Source of the DNA: Lachnospiraceae bacterium
GTDB taxonomy: Bacteria > Bacillota > Clostridia > Lachnospirales > Lachnospiraceae
Direction of reading: 5' to 3'
Assembly: GCA_031272985.1 (NCBI GenBank)
Contig: JAISSU010000030.1
Span: forward strand, 1-60,218
Length of the DNA stretch: 60,218 nt
Each line of letters begins with the position of its first letter. The first letter of the stretch is position 1. This document shows positions 16,556 to 23,796 of the stretch, piece after piece. The notes under the pieces were generated by a model. The model saw only the letters and a list, made by a program, of their open reading frames with translations. It had not been told where the DNA came from and ran no database searches. The translations under genes and the position numbers were made by a program.

Positions 16556-16635
16556 GCGGATGTGGCGGAATTGGCAGACGCGCCAGACTTAGGATCTGGT
16601 GGGCAACCGTGCAGGTTCAAGTCCTGTCATCCGCA
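16556..16635 (+). tRNA. tRNA-Leu (anticodon TAG)
   Basis: Acceptor GCGGATG (16556-16562) pairs with CATCCGC (16628-16634), discriminator A at 16635, no encoded CCA. The anticodon stem CCAGA/TCTGG encloses CTTAGGA, giving anticodon TAG for Leu codon CUA. The variable arm is long enough for a class II tRNA. T loop TTCAAGT. It lies 12 bases after the tRNA-Lys piece, as in a tRNA cluster. Confidence 0.95.
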
Positions 16636-16681
16636 GGATGATAATCTACTCTGTATTCTAAAATTAAACAGAATTGTGTGA

Positions 16682-16717
16682 TAAGCCGTGTATTCAAAAT
16701 GCGGCTTACAGTTTTTT
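16682..16717 (+). terminator. Terminator after tRNA-Leu, shared with the end of the toxin gene
   Basis: TAAGCCG (16682-16688) pairs with CGGCTTA (16702-16708), then GTTTTTT. The right arm contains the stop codon of the minus-strand PIN toxin gene, so the hairpin probably serves both converging transcripts. Confidence 0.65.
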
Positions 16718-17116
16718 AAGAAGATCTTCAGGAGAGATGGGCTTAACCGGTGAATGTTCGAAATGCCGCGGATTCCGGGTGACTATAAGGTCAACCTTAT
16801 GTCTGAGAGCGCAGTATGCCAATAATGCATCCTCATAATCAACCATGGGAAGGTCAAAGGCCTTTTGACAATCTGATTTTGTTACATCTAAAACGTCAAT
16901 AGATTCAAGTAATCCAAGCAGGACTTGCCTGGTTTTCTCGTTATTGTGAAGGTACTTGCGAAGTAAATAATGCAGATCGGTTAATGAGCTGGCGGTTATA
17001 CAACCATATGCGGCTTCTTCTGCAATAGCCAGAAGAATTTTTTGAGCCGCGTAAGCCCAAGGTTTTCTCTCCAAAAGAGCATCCAAAATAATATTAGTGT
17101 CAATCAGTAGCTTCAT
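16706..17116 (-). CDS. PIN-domain toxin (VapC-like ribonuclease)
   Basis: A 136-residue PIN-domain protein. The signature N-terminus MKLLIDTNIILDALL has the catalytic Asp6; further acidic residues are at Asp93 and Asp96 (DYEDALLAYCA), and VTRNPRHF near residue 113 completes the site. VapC-type enzymes are magnesium-dependent ribonucleases, often against tRNA. The start overlaps the antitoxin gene by 17 bases on the same strand, the normal antitoxin-first order. Location beside tRNA genes and the prophage end is typical of accessory DNA. Confidence 0.88.
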   Translation of the reverse strand: MKLLIDTNIILDALLERKPWAYAAQKILLAIAEEAAYGCITASSLTDLHYLLRKYLHNNEKTRQVLLGLLESIDVLDVTKSDCQKAFDLPMVDYEDALLAYCALRHKVDLIVTRNPRHFEHSPVKPISPEDLLKKL

Positions 17117-17330
17117 AACGCGCTAAACGCTCCTTACGTGCTTGCTCTAAAGTAATTCCGTCATCTTTTGCAACGCCGAACAAGGATTTCATAATATCAA
17201 TTTTATCCTGCTTAGTGCTTGAGAGCTTTGCGATACTTTTTCCATTTTTTGTAATAAAAATATCCTCAGAGTCGACAAGCGTCAAATATCGACCCAGATT
17301 GCATTTGAAATCTGTTGCAGTAACTAACAT
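17100..17330 (-). CDS. Phd/YefM-type antitoxin
   Basis: A 76-residue protein with the Phd/YefM N-terminal dimerisation and DNA-binding fold (MLVTATDFKCNLGRYL, then DIFITKNGKSIAKL) and a helical C-terminal tail that would wrap the PIN toxin. A GGAGGG ribosome site sits upstream on the minus strand. A Phd-type antitoxin with a PIN toxin is a known but less usual pairing than VapB-VapC. It should repress its own promoter through the repeats at 17350-17427. Confidence 0.85.
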   Translation of the reverse strand: MLVTATDFKCNLGRYLTLVDSEDIFITKNGKSIAKLSSTKQDKIDIMKSLFGVAKDDGITLEQARKERLARYEATD

Positions 17331-17349
17331 AATAATCCCTCCTCAAGTA

Positions 17350-17427
17350 ATCGAACATCAGATACGTTCCACATCGCACTTTTATTATAATGATATCGAA
17401 CAATTAAGTCAAGATAATTCGTTCGAT
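17350..17427 (-). promoter_or_regulatory. Promoter and operator repeats of the PIN/Phd operon
   Basis: On the minus strand TTGACT (17407-17412) and TATAAT (17384-17389) have a 17-base spacer, a near-consensus promoter for the antitoxin gene. The heptamer ATCGAAC occurs at 17350-17356 and 17395-17401, and its inverse GTTCGAT at 17421-17427. The last two flank the -35 box. This arrangement suggests autorepression by the antitoxin-toxin complex. Confidence 0.75.
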
Positions 17428-17431
17428 GAAA

Positions 17432-17454
17432 ATGGGCGGGAGTACCCCGCCCAT
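17432..17454. other. GC-rich hairpin between divergent genes
   Basis: ATGGGCGGG pairs perfectly with CCCGCCCAT around a 5-base loop. No T tract follows on either strand. It lies between the divergent toxin-antitoxin operon and the YhhN-like gene and may insulate them. Confidence 0.5.
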
Positions 17455-17567
17455 ACTATGATAGGTTTTCGATTGGTTTCGCTCTATATTCCCAAAATTT
17501 GTTGATATGGTATAATTGATAATAAGTGCTTGGTATGGAAGCTGAAAATTGAAGGTAGATTAATAAC

Positions 17568-18257
17568 ATGTCAAACGATAACAAGGCCATCAACAGGGCG
17601 GCAATTTTCTTTATTATTATCAACGCGGCTATTTATCTGGGCTTTTTGACTATTGATCTGTACATCCCAAAGCTTGGGTTTGTGAGTTCGTATTTTAAGT
17701 TCTCAGGATTGGTTTTTTGTTTCCTGTTTACTTTTTTTGTCAGGGTTCGTAGCGACATTAAAGAAGTGCGCTACGACGCATCGATTCAGATATCTGTTTT
17801 ATTATTTACAATGATTGCCGATGTTTTCCTTTTATTTACGGGTCATTTTTTGATTGGAATTTTTGTGTTTTACTGCGCGCATTTAATGGCTGTCAAAAGA
17901 TTCAGACCTGAGGTGTTAATAATATATTGCGTAGTAGCCGTTGCAGGAATCATCGCAGCCGCGTTTTTTTATTTTGTCGTTTCGGCGCAGGCAGGGATTC
18001 TTTGCGCAAGTGCTTTTTATGCCTTTCTTATTATTTCGGTTACCGTTTTTGCTTTTAAAGGCGAAGAGCCCGGAAGGTTTCCTATCGCTGGTTTCGGAAT
18101 GATATGTTTTCTTATTTGTGATATATTTGTCGCGATATATAACAGTTTGCCGGTAATTAAACCTGTTTATGATACCGCGGCTATACTGATGTGGGCATGT
18201 TATCTGCCTGCCCAGACGCTTCTGGCGATTAGCACAGCGTATCGGAAGAGAGCTTAA
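17568..18257 (+). CDS. YhhN/TMEM86-like membrane protein (possible lysoplasmalogenase)
   Basis: A 229-residue protein with about seven to eight membrane segments. It resembles the YhhN family, which includes lysoplasmalogenases that cut the vinyl-ether bond of lysoplasmalogens. Family-like acidic positions within the membrane are seen in MIADVFLLFTGHF and ICDIFVAIYN. Plasmalogens are known in clostridia, which makes the role plausible. A TATAAT-like box lies near 17510 without a clear -35. The nearest ribosome site is GAAGGT. Confidence 0.6.
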   Translation: MSNDNKAINRAAIFFIIINAAIYLGFLTIDLYIPKLGFVSSYFKFSGLVFCFLFTFFVRVRSDIKEVRYDASIQISVLLFTMIADVFLLFTGHFLIGIFVFYCAHLMAVKRFRPEVLIIYCVVAVAGIIAAAFFYFVVSAQAGILCASAFYAFLIISVTVFAFKGEEPGRFPIAGFGMICFLICDIFVAIYNSLPVIKPVYDTAAILMWACYLPAQTLLAISTAYRKRA

Positions 18258-18279
18258 ATACTGCGGTTATTTGATTTAG

Positions 18280-18501
18280 AATTATTCGGAAATTCCCGCT
18301 GTTCTGGTAGCAAATCACGCCCCATTTGTCTGGGGGTGTGATGCGCGTGACGCTGTTCACAATTCTGTTGTTCTGGAAGAACTTTCTGCAATGGCATGGC
18401 AAACGCTATTACTGTCCCCGAAAGTCAAAGCCATGAATCAATCCCTATTGGATAAGCATTACCTGAGGAAACATGGCAAAAATGCTTATTACGGGCAGTG
18501 A
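18280..18501 (+). pseudogene. 3' remnant of an L-ribulose-5-phosphate 4-epimerase (AraD-like) gene
   Basis: Reading in frame from 18280 to the TGA at 18499-18501 gives 73 codons that match the C-terminus of AraD-type class II aldolase-family epimerases: EIPAVLVANHAPFVWG, then AVHNSVVLEELSAMA and the end LLDKHYLRKHGKNAYYGQ. The N-terminal two thirds, with the first metal ligands, are missing: an in-frame TAG lies at 18277 and the YhhN-like gene ends at 18257. So the gene was cut by a deletion or by insertion of the accessory block. The surviving frame has no internal stop, so the event may be recent. Confidence 0.85.
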
Positions 18502-18504
18502 TTC

Positions 18505-18533
18505 TTGACATTTTGCACTCTTACGTTTAAACT
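18505..18533 (+). promoter_or_regulatory. Promoter of the MazEF-like pair
   Basis: A consensus -35 box TTGACA (18505-18510) lies 17 bases before TAAACT (18528-18533). It starts 3 bases after the araD remnant and is 26 bases from the antitoxin ATG. Confidence 0.65.
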
Positions 18534-18558
18534 ATGTATATACAAAAGGAGGCGCGTA

Positions 18559-18801
18559 ATGACTGCACAAATAAAAGCTTGGGGTAACGGACAAGGCATT
18601 CGTTTTTCCAAAGAATTTTTGGCAAATCTCGGGTTACGCTTAAACGAGTATCTGCAAGTTGATGTGGAAGATAATAAAATAATTCTTTCCAGAACATTTA
18701 AGCACAAAACTTTGGAAGAACGTGCAGCCTTGTTTGATGGTCAGGTTGGACCATATAAAGAATTTGATTGGGGAGATCCTGTGGGAAGGGAGTTGTGGTG
18801 A
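18559..18801 (+). CDS. MazE-like antitoxin
   Basis: An 80-residue protein with the AbrB/MazE swapped-hairpin N-terminus (AQIKAWGNGQGIRFSKEFL) that binds DNA, and an acidic C-terminal tail (FDGQVGPYKEFDWGDPVGRELW) that would block a MazF toxin. ATG 18559 is chosen because AAAGGAGG lies 6 bases upstream; an in-frame TTG at 18505 lies inside the promoter. It is followed after 3 bases by the toxin gene. Confidence 0.88.
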   Translation: MTAQIKAWGNGQGIRFSKEFLANLGLRLNEYLQVDVEDNKIILSRTFKHKTLEERAALFDGQVGPYKEFDWGDPVGRELW

Positions 18802-18804
18802 TAT

Positions 18805-19107
18805 TTGTTTCAGATTTCTCAAGGTGATCTCCTGCGTCTTGAGGGGGTCTCTGAACCGGTATTGGTTGTGAGTAAAGACTATTTTAATCGCTCAGAACAA
18901 ATTATCGCCTGTCCTTTTCTCCGAAATGCCGCACCTGATCCTTTGCATATTACGATATCAACAAAAGATCTAATAGGTGTTGTGTTGTGTGAACAGTTGA
19001 AGCTTTTTGATTTGCGGGAGCGTGGCTATAAGAAGATCGCAGGTCTGGATATTTCAAACATAATGGATGTAACAGATGCTATTCAAGGAATTTTCGATTA
19101 CTATTAA
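18805..19107 (+). CDS. MazF/PemK-like toxin
   Basis: A 100-residue protein of the MazF/PemK family of sequence-specific mRNA interferases. The N-terminal strand QISQGDLLRLEG and the core EPVLVVSKDYFN and GVVLCEQLKLFDLRERG fit the family. The start is an unusual TTG at 18805, three bases after the antitoxin stop, with only a weak ribosome site; this would keep toxin synthesis below antitoxin synthesis by coupling. Length is slightly short for the family (about 110). Confidence 0.82.
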   Translation: MFQISQGDLLRLEGVSEPVLVVSKDYFNRSEQIIACPFLRNAAPDPLHITISTKDLIGVVLCEQLKLFDLRERGYKKIAGLDISNIMDVTDAIQGIFDYY

Positions 19108-19203
19108 GGCTTAGATATACCCTAATACAATAGAACTTTATTCCTCCGAATTGGTCCGATTTGTGCGGCATTACAGAAAGTTTTATGTTTCTTAAATATT
19201 TAC

Positions 19204-19232
19204 TTGCAGTTGATTTTGGCTTGTGGTAGAAT
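19204..19232 (+). promoter_or_regulatory. Promoter of secG
   Basis: TTGCAG (19204-19209) and TAGAAT (19227-19232) with a 17-base spacer, about 30 bases before the secG start. Confidence 0.65.
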
Positions 19233-19265
19233 ACCCTTGCTATATTGGACTTGGAGGTTTTAGTA

Positions 19266-19508
19266 ATGGCGATTCTTAAGATAATATTATTGATAATATT
19301 CGCGATAGATTGTATCGCATTATCAGCGATAATTCTGATGCAGGAAGGTAAAGCTGCAGGCCTTGGTACCATTAGTGGTATGGCTGACACATATTGGGGG
19401 CAGAATAAGGGGCGTTCTATCGAAGGCTTTTTGGTAAAAGCTACAAAGTTCCTCGCAATTTTATTTATTGTTCTTGCGGCGGTGCTGAACCTTAAAATAT
19501 TTGCATAG
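19266..19508 (+). CDS. secG: Preprotein translocase subunit SecG
   Basis: An 80-residue protein with two membrane segments (about 3-22 and 60-79) joined by a Gly-rich loop with a QEGKAAGLG motif, the typical SecG layout. It is an accessory part of the SecYEG export channel. ATG 19266 is chosen with TTGGAGG upstream; a TTG at 19245 is also in frame. In many Firmicutes secG is followed by rnr and smpB; here the RNase R-like gene follows but smpB does not. Confidence 0.93.
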   Translation: MAILKIILLIIFAIDCIALSAIILMQEGKAAGLGTISGMADTYWGQNKGRSIEGFLVKATKFLAILFIVLAAVLNLKIFA

Positions 19509-19520
19509 GAGGCGGCCAGT

Positions 19521-22100
19521 GTGAAGAACAGAAAGTTCACACTTGGATTTGCGGGTAAAAAGCGTATTAGGCGCTCATGTTTAACCCCTGAAGGCAAGCG
19601 ATTGATTACCGGAGGGGTTATATTTAGTTTATGTACGAGCGCATTGGCAGTGGTTGCTAACAAAAAGAAGAAAAAAGCAGCCGCAAAGAAACACACTGAA
19701 GGCGATTTCTTAAATCTTAATAAACATATTTCAATAATAAACGACAAAGTAAAGTCAAAAACAGCTAAAACAGAAGTCGATCGCGATAAGCCTATCAAAA
19801 AGAAAATCACTAAAGCTAAAGCAAATAAATTAAAAGCAAACAAAGTAAAGGCAATAAAAGGAAGCGAGAAGAAGAGCGGCTTCTTAATAGCAATCGCGAA
19901 TAAGGTTAAAGAAAAAAAAGAAGATGTAGCAAAGGTAATAAATATAAAGGCAGACAGAATAAAAACAGACAGAATAAAGACGAAGATAGAAAATACGAAG
20001 AAATCAAAGATTGTTAAGACAGACAAAGCAATAGCCGATAAGTTCAAGAAAGATTTAGTTAGAACAGATAATATTTTATTCGATAATGAAGTTGTATCAA
20101 ATACGGAAAGTAATATCAATGAAACCGCGGTTCCGACTTCTTTGGAAGAGGTCATTGCCGAGGTTTTTGATGTTGATGAAAAAATTAACATAAGTGAAAC
20201 AAATGCAGTCAAGGAAATAATGACACAAAAAGAGACTAAGCCCGAAACGACGGATTATGAAAAGACCAATAAAGTAGAGGCCAATAAAGAAGAGACCAAC
20301 AGAGAAGATGGCCCGGAAAATCCGATTGCTAAAGACAGCATTGCAAGAGAAGACATTCTGAATGAAGGCGTTGCTAATGTAGTGTACAAAGCCGAGGAAA
20401 CCACCACGAATGGCGTCGGGCGTCTCGCTTCCGGCGCGGCTTATATCAAAAACGGGATCACGGAATTCTTCGGACGCAATGGCTCCAATGGTAAAAATGG
20501 TCACAATGGCACGAACGGACACAACGGTAACGGCACTAAAAACGGGCACACCGCTGAAACAGCCTTAAATGGAAAGAATGGACATAATGGCAATGGCACT
20601 AAAAACAGACTTGCCTCAAAGAAACGCGCAAAGGTTGAGTTACCCGAAGAATTTCCGCAAAATGTTTTGCAACAGGCGGAGAGAAACGCAAAGCCTGTCA
20701 GTGAAGCGGATATGTTAGGGCGCAAGGACTTACGAAGACTATGCTTGGTTACCATTGACGGAGCGGACGCAAGGGATTTGGATGATGCCGTTTCCATTGA
20801 AAAAAGTGGTGATAATTATATTTTAGGTGTGCATATTGCCGATGTGGCTAATTATGTTCAGGCAGGAAGCGCTGTGGATAAAGAGGCATATAAGCGCGGA
20901 ACAAGCGTCTATTTTCCTGATAGGGTCATTCCTATGCTGCCGCCTGTTCTTTCTAATGGGATATGTTCCCTGAATGCGGGAGAGGACAGACTTTCACTTT
21001 CATGTATTATGACAATTAACCCCGAGGGAGAAATTACTTCTCACAGGATTTTCGAAAGTGTGGTAAATGTTACTAAGCGTTTGAACTACGACGAAGTGCA
21101 AACGGCGATTACTGATGGGAATTCACGAGAGGCATACGAACTTAAGCCCTTTATGAAGATGCTCACAATGTTAAAGGAGCTTTCGCAGATTCTGTCAAGT
21201 AAGCGCGAGAGTCGCGGAGCAATTAATTTTAATTTCCCGGAAATTGAGGTCGTATTGAATAGACATGCCGAACCGACCGGGCTTCGCCGCAGAGAAGGTA
21301 ATATTGCTACGCAAATCATAGAAGAATGCATGATAGCTGCGAATGAGACAGTAGCGACCGAATATTACGAAAGACATATACCGTTTTTATATCGTGCTCA
21401 TTTAAGTCCGGATCCTGACAGGGTGGCAGTATTTTCTGCCTTTATCGAGAAATTCGGATACAGCATTTTAGTTAAAAATGGGAAAATGCGTCCGAAGGCA
21501 ATGCAGAGATTTATTGCCTCGCTTTCAGGAACGCGTGAGGAAAACCTGCTTTCGAGACTGGCGCTTCGTACTATGCAGCATGCTTACTATACCGCTGAAA
21601 ATAAAGGTCATTTCGGATTGGCCTCGCCTTGTTATACGCACTTTACCTCACCTATCAGGCGTTATCCCGATTTGCAGATTCATAGGATAATTAAGGACGA
21701 TTACAGAAGGCGCCTAAACGACGATAAGATAAAGCGTTATCAGAAGCTATTGCCTCAGGTAGCCATGCAATCAAGCGAAACCGAAAGACGAGGAGAGGAA
21801 GCGGAACGCGACAGCATCAAAAAACAAATATCTGTTTACATGAAAACCTTTGTCGGAAACGAGTATGAAGGCATCATTTCCGGCGTGGCTGACTGGGGAT
21901 TCTATGTGGAAATCGAGAATGGCGCAGAGGGCTTGGTACATATGCGTACCCTGACTGATGATTATTATTCATGTTTCCCGCTGCAATACCGACTAATCGG
22001 AAAGCACAAAGGAAGAGTTTTCGAACTCGGTCAAAAGGTGCAGGTTATCTTAACGTCCGCCGATACCGAAACGGGCAATCTGGACTTCGTTTTAGCTTAA
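19521..22100 (+). CDS. rnr: RNase R/RNase II-family exoribonuclease with an atypical N-terminus
   Basis: An 859-residue protein. From about residue 390 on it is a normal RNB domain: IDGADARDLDDAV carries the catalytic Asp413, Asp419, Asp421 and Asp422, with later ligands in the usual places, and an S1 domain ends the protein (about 775-859). It should degrade structured RNA 3' to 5'. The first about 380 residues are not the usual helix-turn-helix plus two cold-shock domains. Instead there is a basic start, a hydrophobic segment (about 30-47) flanked by Arg/Lys, a Lys-rich stretch, and an Asn-Gly repeat near 335-370. The start is GTG 19521 with AGGAGG 8 bases upstream. The gene is 12 bases after secG. 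Confidence 0.88.
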   Translation: MKNRKFTLGFAGKKRIRRSCLTPEGKRLITGGVIFSLCTSALAVVANKKKKKAAAKKHTEGDFLNLNKHISIINDKVKSKTAKTEVDRDKPIKKKITKAKANKLKANKVKAIKGSEKKSGFLIAIANKVKEKKEDVAKVINIKADRIKTDRIKTKIENTKKSKIVKTDKAIADKFKKDLVRTDNILFDNEVVSNTESNINETAVPTSLEEVIAEVFDVDEKINISETNAVKEIMTQKETKPETTDYEKTNKVEANKEETNREDGPENPIAKDSIAREDILNEGVANVVYKAEETTTNGVGRLASGAAYIKNGITEFFGRNGSNGKNGHNGTNGHNGNGTKNGHTAETALNGKNGHNGNGTKNRLASKKRAKVELPEEFPQNVLQQAERNAKPVSEADMLGRKDLRRLCLVTIDGADARDLDDAVSIEKSGDNYILGVHIADVANYVQAGSAVDKEAYKRGTSVYFPDRVIPMLPPVLSNGICSLNAGEDRLSLSCIMTINPEGEITSHRIFESVVNVTKRLNYDEVQTAITDGNSREAYELKPFMKMLTMLKELSQILSSKRESRGAINFNFPEIEVVLNRHAEPTGLRRREGNIATQIIEECMIAANETVATEYYERHIPFLYRAHLSPDPDRVAVFSAFIEKFGYSILVKNGKMRPKAMQRFIASLSGTREENLLSRLALRTMQHAYYTAENKGHFGLASPCYTHFTSPIRRYPDLQIHRIIKDDYRRRLNDDKIKRYQKLLPQVAMQSSETERRGEEAERDSIKKQISVYMKTFVGNEYEGIISGVADWGFYVEIENGAEGLVHMRTLTDDYYSCFPLQYRLIGKHKGRVFELGQKVQVILTSADTETGNLDFVLA

Positions 22101-22107
22101 ATTCTGT

Positions 22108-22136
22108 TTGAATTATTCTTAGTAATATGGTATACT
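22108..22136 (+). promoter_or_regulatory. Promoter with a long leader for the channel gene
   Basis: TTGAAT (22108-22113) and TATACT (22131-22136), 17-base spacer. The start codon of the next gene is about 200 bases away; the leader contains no structure I can name. Confidence 0.6.
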
Positions 22137-22339
22137 TTTTCCAGAAATTATTCATTGCAATGAGGGGGGACTCATCTGCTTGAGAGGGTTTTTTCATGAC
22201 CCGATCTTTATGATTTCCTTTCCCTACAGAAACACCAGTAAGACCGTTTGTCTATGCCGTTATTTTTATAGCTTGGGGTGTTTTTAAATTGGGGATACGG
22301 CGGATTTCACGGTCAATAAAAAAAGGAGGTAGGTGTAAA

Positions 22340-23521
22340 ATGTTTCAAGATGCTCTTAATAGGATAGTAGGCGCTCTGCCGACAGTCCTGCAGTCCATTT
22401 TACTAATCGTTCTGGGGATAATATTAGCAATTATTGTCCGCAATGTAGTCGTTAAGCTCGGAACGAAGCTGAAACTGGACGAAAAATTAGCTAAAGTGGG
22501 TCTTGGTGAGCTTTCGAAGAATTTTGTTAAGCTGCTCGCTAATGTACTCGCGCTCATCGTGTTTATCCTGTTTTTGCCCGGAATCCTCGGAAAATTAGGA
22601 TTGGATTCCATTACCACACCAATCAATGAGATGATGACGAAGTTCCTCGCATTTATTCCGCAGTTGCTTGGTGCCGCAGTTATTTTTGCTCTCGGGTACC
22701 TTATCGCAAAGATTGTAAAGCAGCTATTGATTGTTCTTCTTCAGAAGACCAAAATTGACAGCCTTCAGGAGAAAATAGGTATCGGCGAGCAGACGGAAGC
22801 AACGAAGTTTTCAACTCTGATTGGCAATCTTGTATTCGTGATTATTATTATTCCAGTCGCGATTGCCGCATTGCACGTATTGCAGCTGCACTCCATTTCA
22901 GACCCGGCGGTGAGCATGCTTTCAAGCATCTTCAATATGCTTCCGCTAATTTTTGTAGCGATTCTTCTCTTAGCCGTAGGTATCCTCATTGCGAAGCTGA
23001 TTTGCTCGATTCTTTCGGGAATCCTGACCGGAGTGGGCGTGGACAATGTTCTGAAGAAATTCATCAAAGAAGAAAATGCTTCAAAGTTTTCGTTAGTTAA
23101 AGTTATTGTTGAAATTACACGTTTTGTAATAATTATTCTCTTTGCGGTACAGGCACTCAATGTATTGAAACTGGAGTTCATGACGAAAGTCGGAACGGTT
23201 ATAGTCTCCTACCTGCCTTCACTGCTTTTCGCAATTGTTATTATCATCGCAGGTTATCTGTTTGGCTCATGGCTTTCAAGCATTATTGAGAAGTCAACGA
23301 ACAGTAAAGTGGGTGGAACACTCGCGAAATCAGCTATTCTCGTATTAGTCGGATTCATCGTACTTAATCAGCTCGGATTCGCAATGGAAATCGTAAATAC
23401 TGTTTTCATCATCGTATTCGTGGCTTTGGCGGTCGCGTTTGCTATTGCATTCGGAATCGGCGGAAAAGATACGGCGAAGAAGCTTCTCGAGAAACTGGAA
23501 AAGAAACTGGATTCAAAATAA
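22340..23521 (+). CDS. CmpX-like mechanosensitive-type membrane channel
   Basis: A 393-residue very hydrophobic protein with repeated conserved TM-helix units (LLIVLGIILAIIVRNVV; FALGYLIAKIVKQLL; AVGILIAKLICSIL; IIAGYLFGSWLSSII). This is the pattern of CmpX-like proteins related to small mechanosensitive channels. It ends in a Lys-rich cytoplasmic tail. A role in osmotic or envelope stress is inferred from the family. ATG 22340 is chosen, preceded by AAAGGAGG; an in-frame TTG at 22289 is unlikely because the ribosome site lies after it. Confidence 0.75.
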   Translation: MFQDALNRIVGALPTVLQSILLIVLGIILAIIVRNVVVKLGTKLKLDEKLAKVGLGELSKNFVKLLANVLALIVFILFLPGILGKLGLDSITTPINEMMTKFLAFIPQLLGAAVIFALGYLIAKIVKQLLIVLLQKTKIDSLQEKIGIGEQTEATKFSTLIGNLVFVIIIIPVAIAALHVLQLHSISDPAVSMLSSIFNMLPLIFVAILLLAVGILIAKLICSILSGILTGVGVDNVLKKFIKEENASKFSLVKVIVEITRFVIIILFAVQALNVLKLEFMTKVGTVIVSYLPSLLFAIVIIIAGYLFGSWLSSIIEKSTNSKVGGTLAKSAILVLVGFIVLNQLGFAMEIVNTVFIIVFVALAVAFAIAFGIGGKDTAKKLLEKLEKKLDSK

Positions 23522-23566
23522 TTAAGTATTCAAAGAAAATGAACAAAAAGCCCTTTAAACGGGAGG

Positions 23567-23594
23567 ATGGCAGATAGTCGGGACTATCTGCCAT
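23567..23594. other. Perfect 12-bp hairpin after the channel gene
   Basis: ATGGCAGATAGT (23567-23578) pairs exactly with 23583-23594 around the loop CGGG. The run of T expected of a terminator is absent. It may be a factor-dependent terminator or a protein site. Confidence 0.55.
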
Positions 23595-23745
23595 GTATTA
23601 TGAAAAAGTTTATTCAAAAATAGTATATGCTATTGAAAGCGTCTTCGTTTATGTGTCTACTATAGAAAAGAGCTATGAAGAATCAATGTTACTAAAATGA
23701 ATGTTTTTTAAATGATAAATGAACAAATAATGAACAAGGTTTGCA

Positions 23746-23774
23746 TTGTATGCGCGCTTTTTGGGTGGTATACT
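23746..23774 (+). promoter_or_regulatory. Promoter of the glycosyltransferase gene
   Basis: TTGTAT (23746-23751), 17-base spacer, TATACT (23769-23774). Transcription would begin near 23781, only about 16 bases before the chosen start codon, just ahead of the ribosome site GGGAGGG. Confidence 0.6.
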
Positions 23775-23796
23775 GTTAGATGTGGGAGGGAAGCCC

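Noticed and set aside
19079-20212. 377-residue open frame on the minus strand opposite the RNase R-like gene
   Set aside because: It is a shadow of the Lys-rich coding strand: its composition (Phe, Leu, Ser, Ile) is the complement of AAA-rich codons, and it has no ribosome site or recognisable domain.
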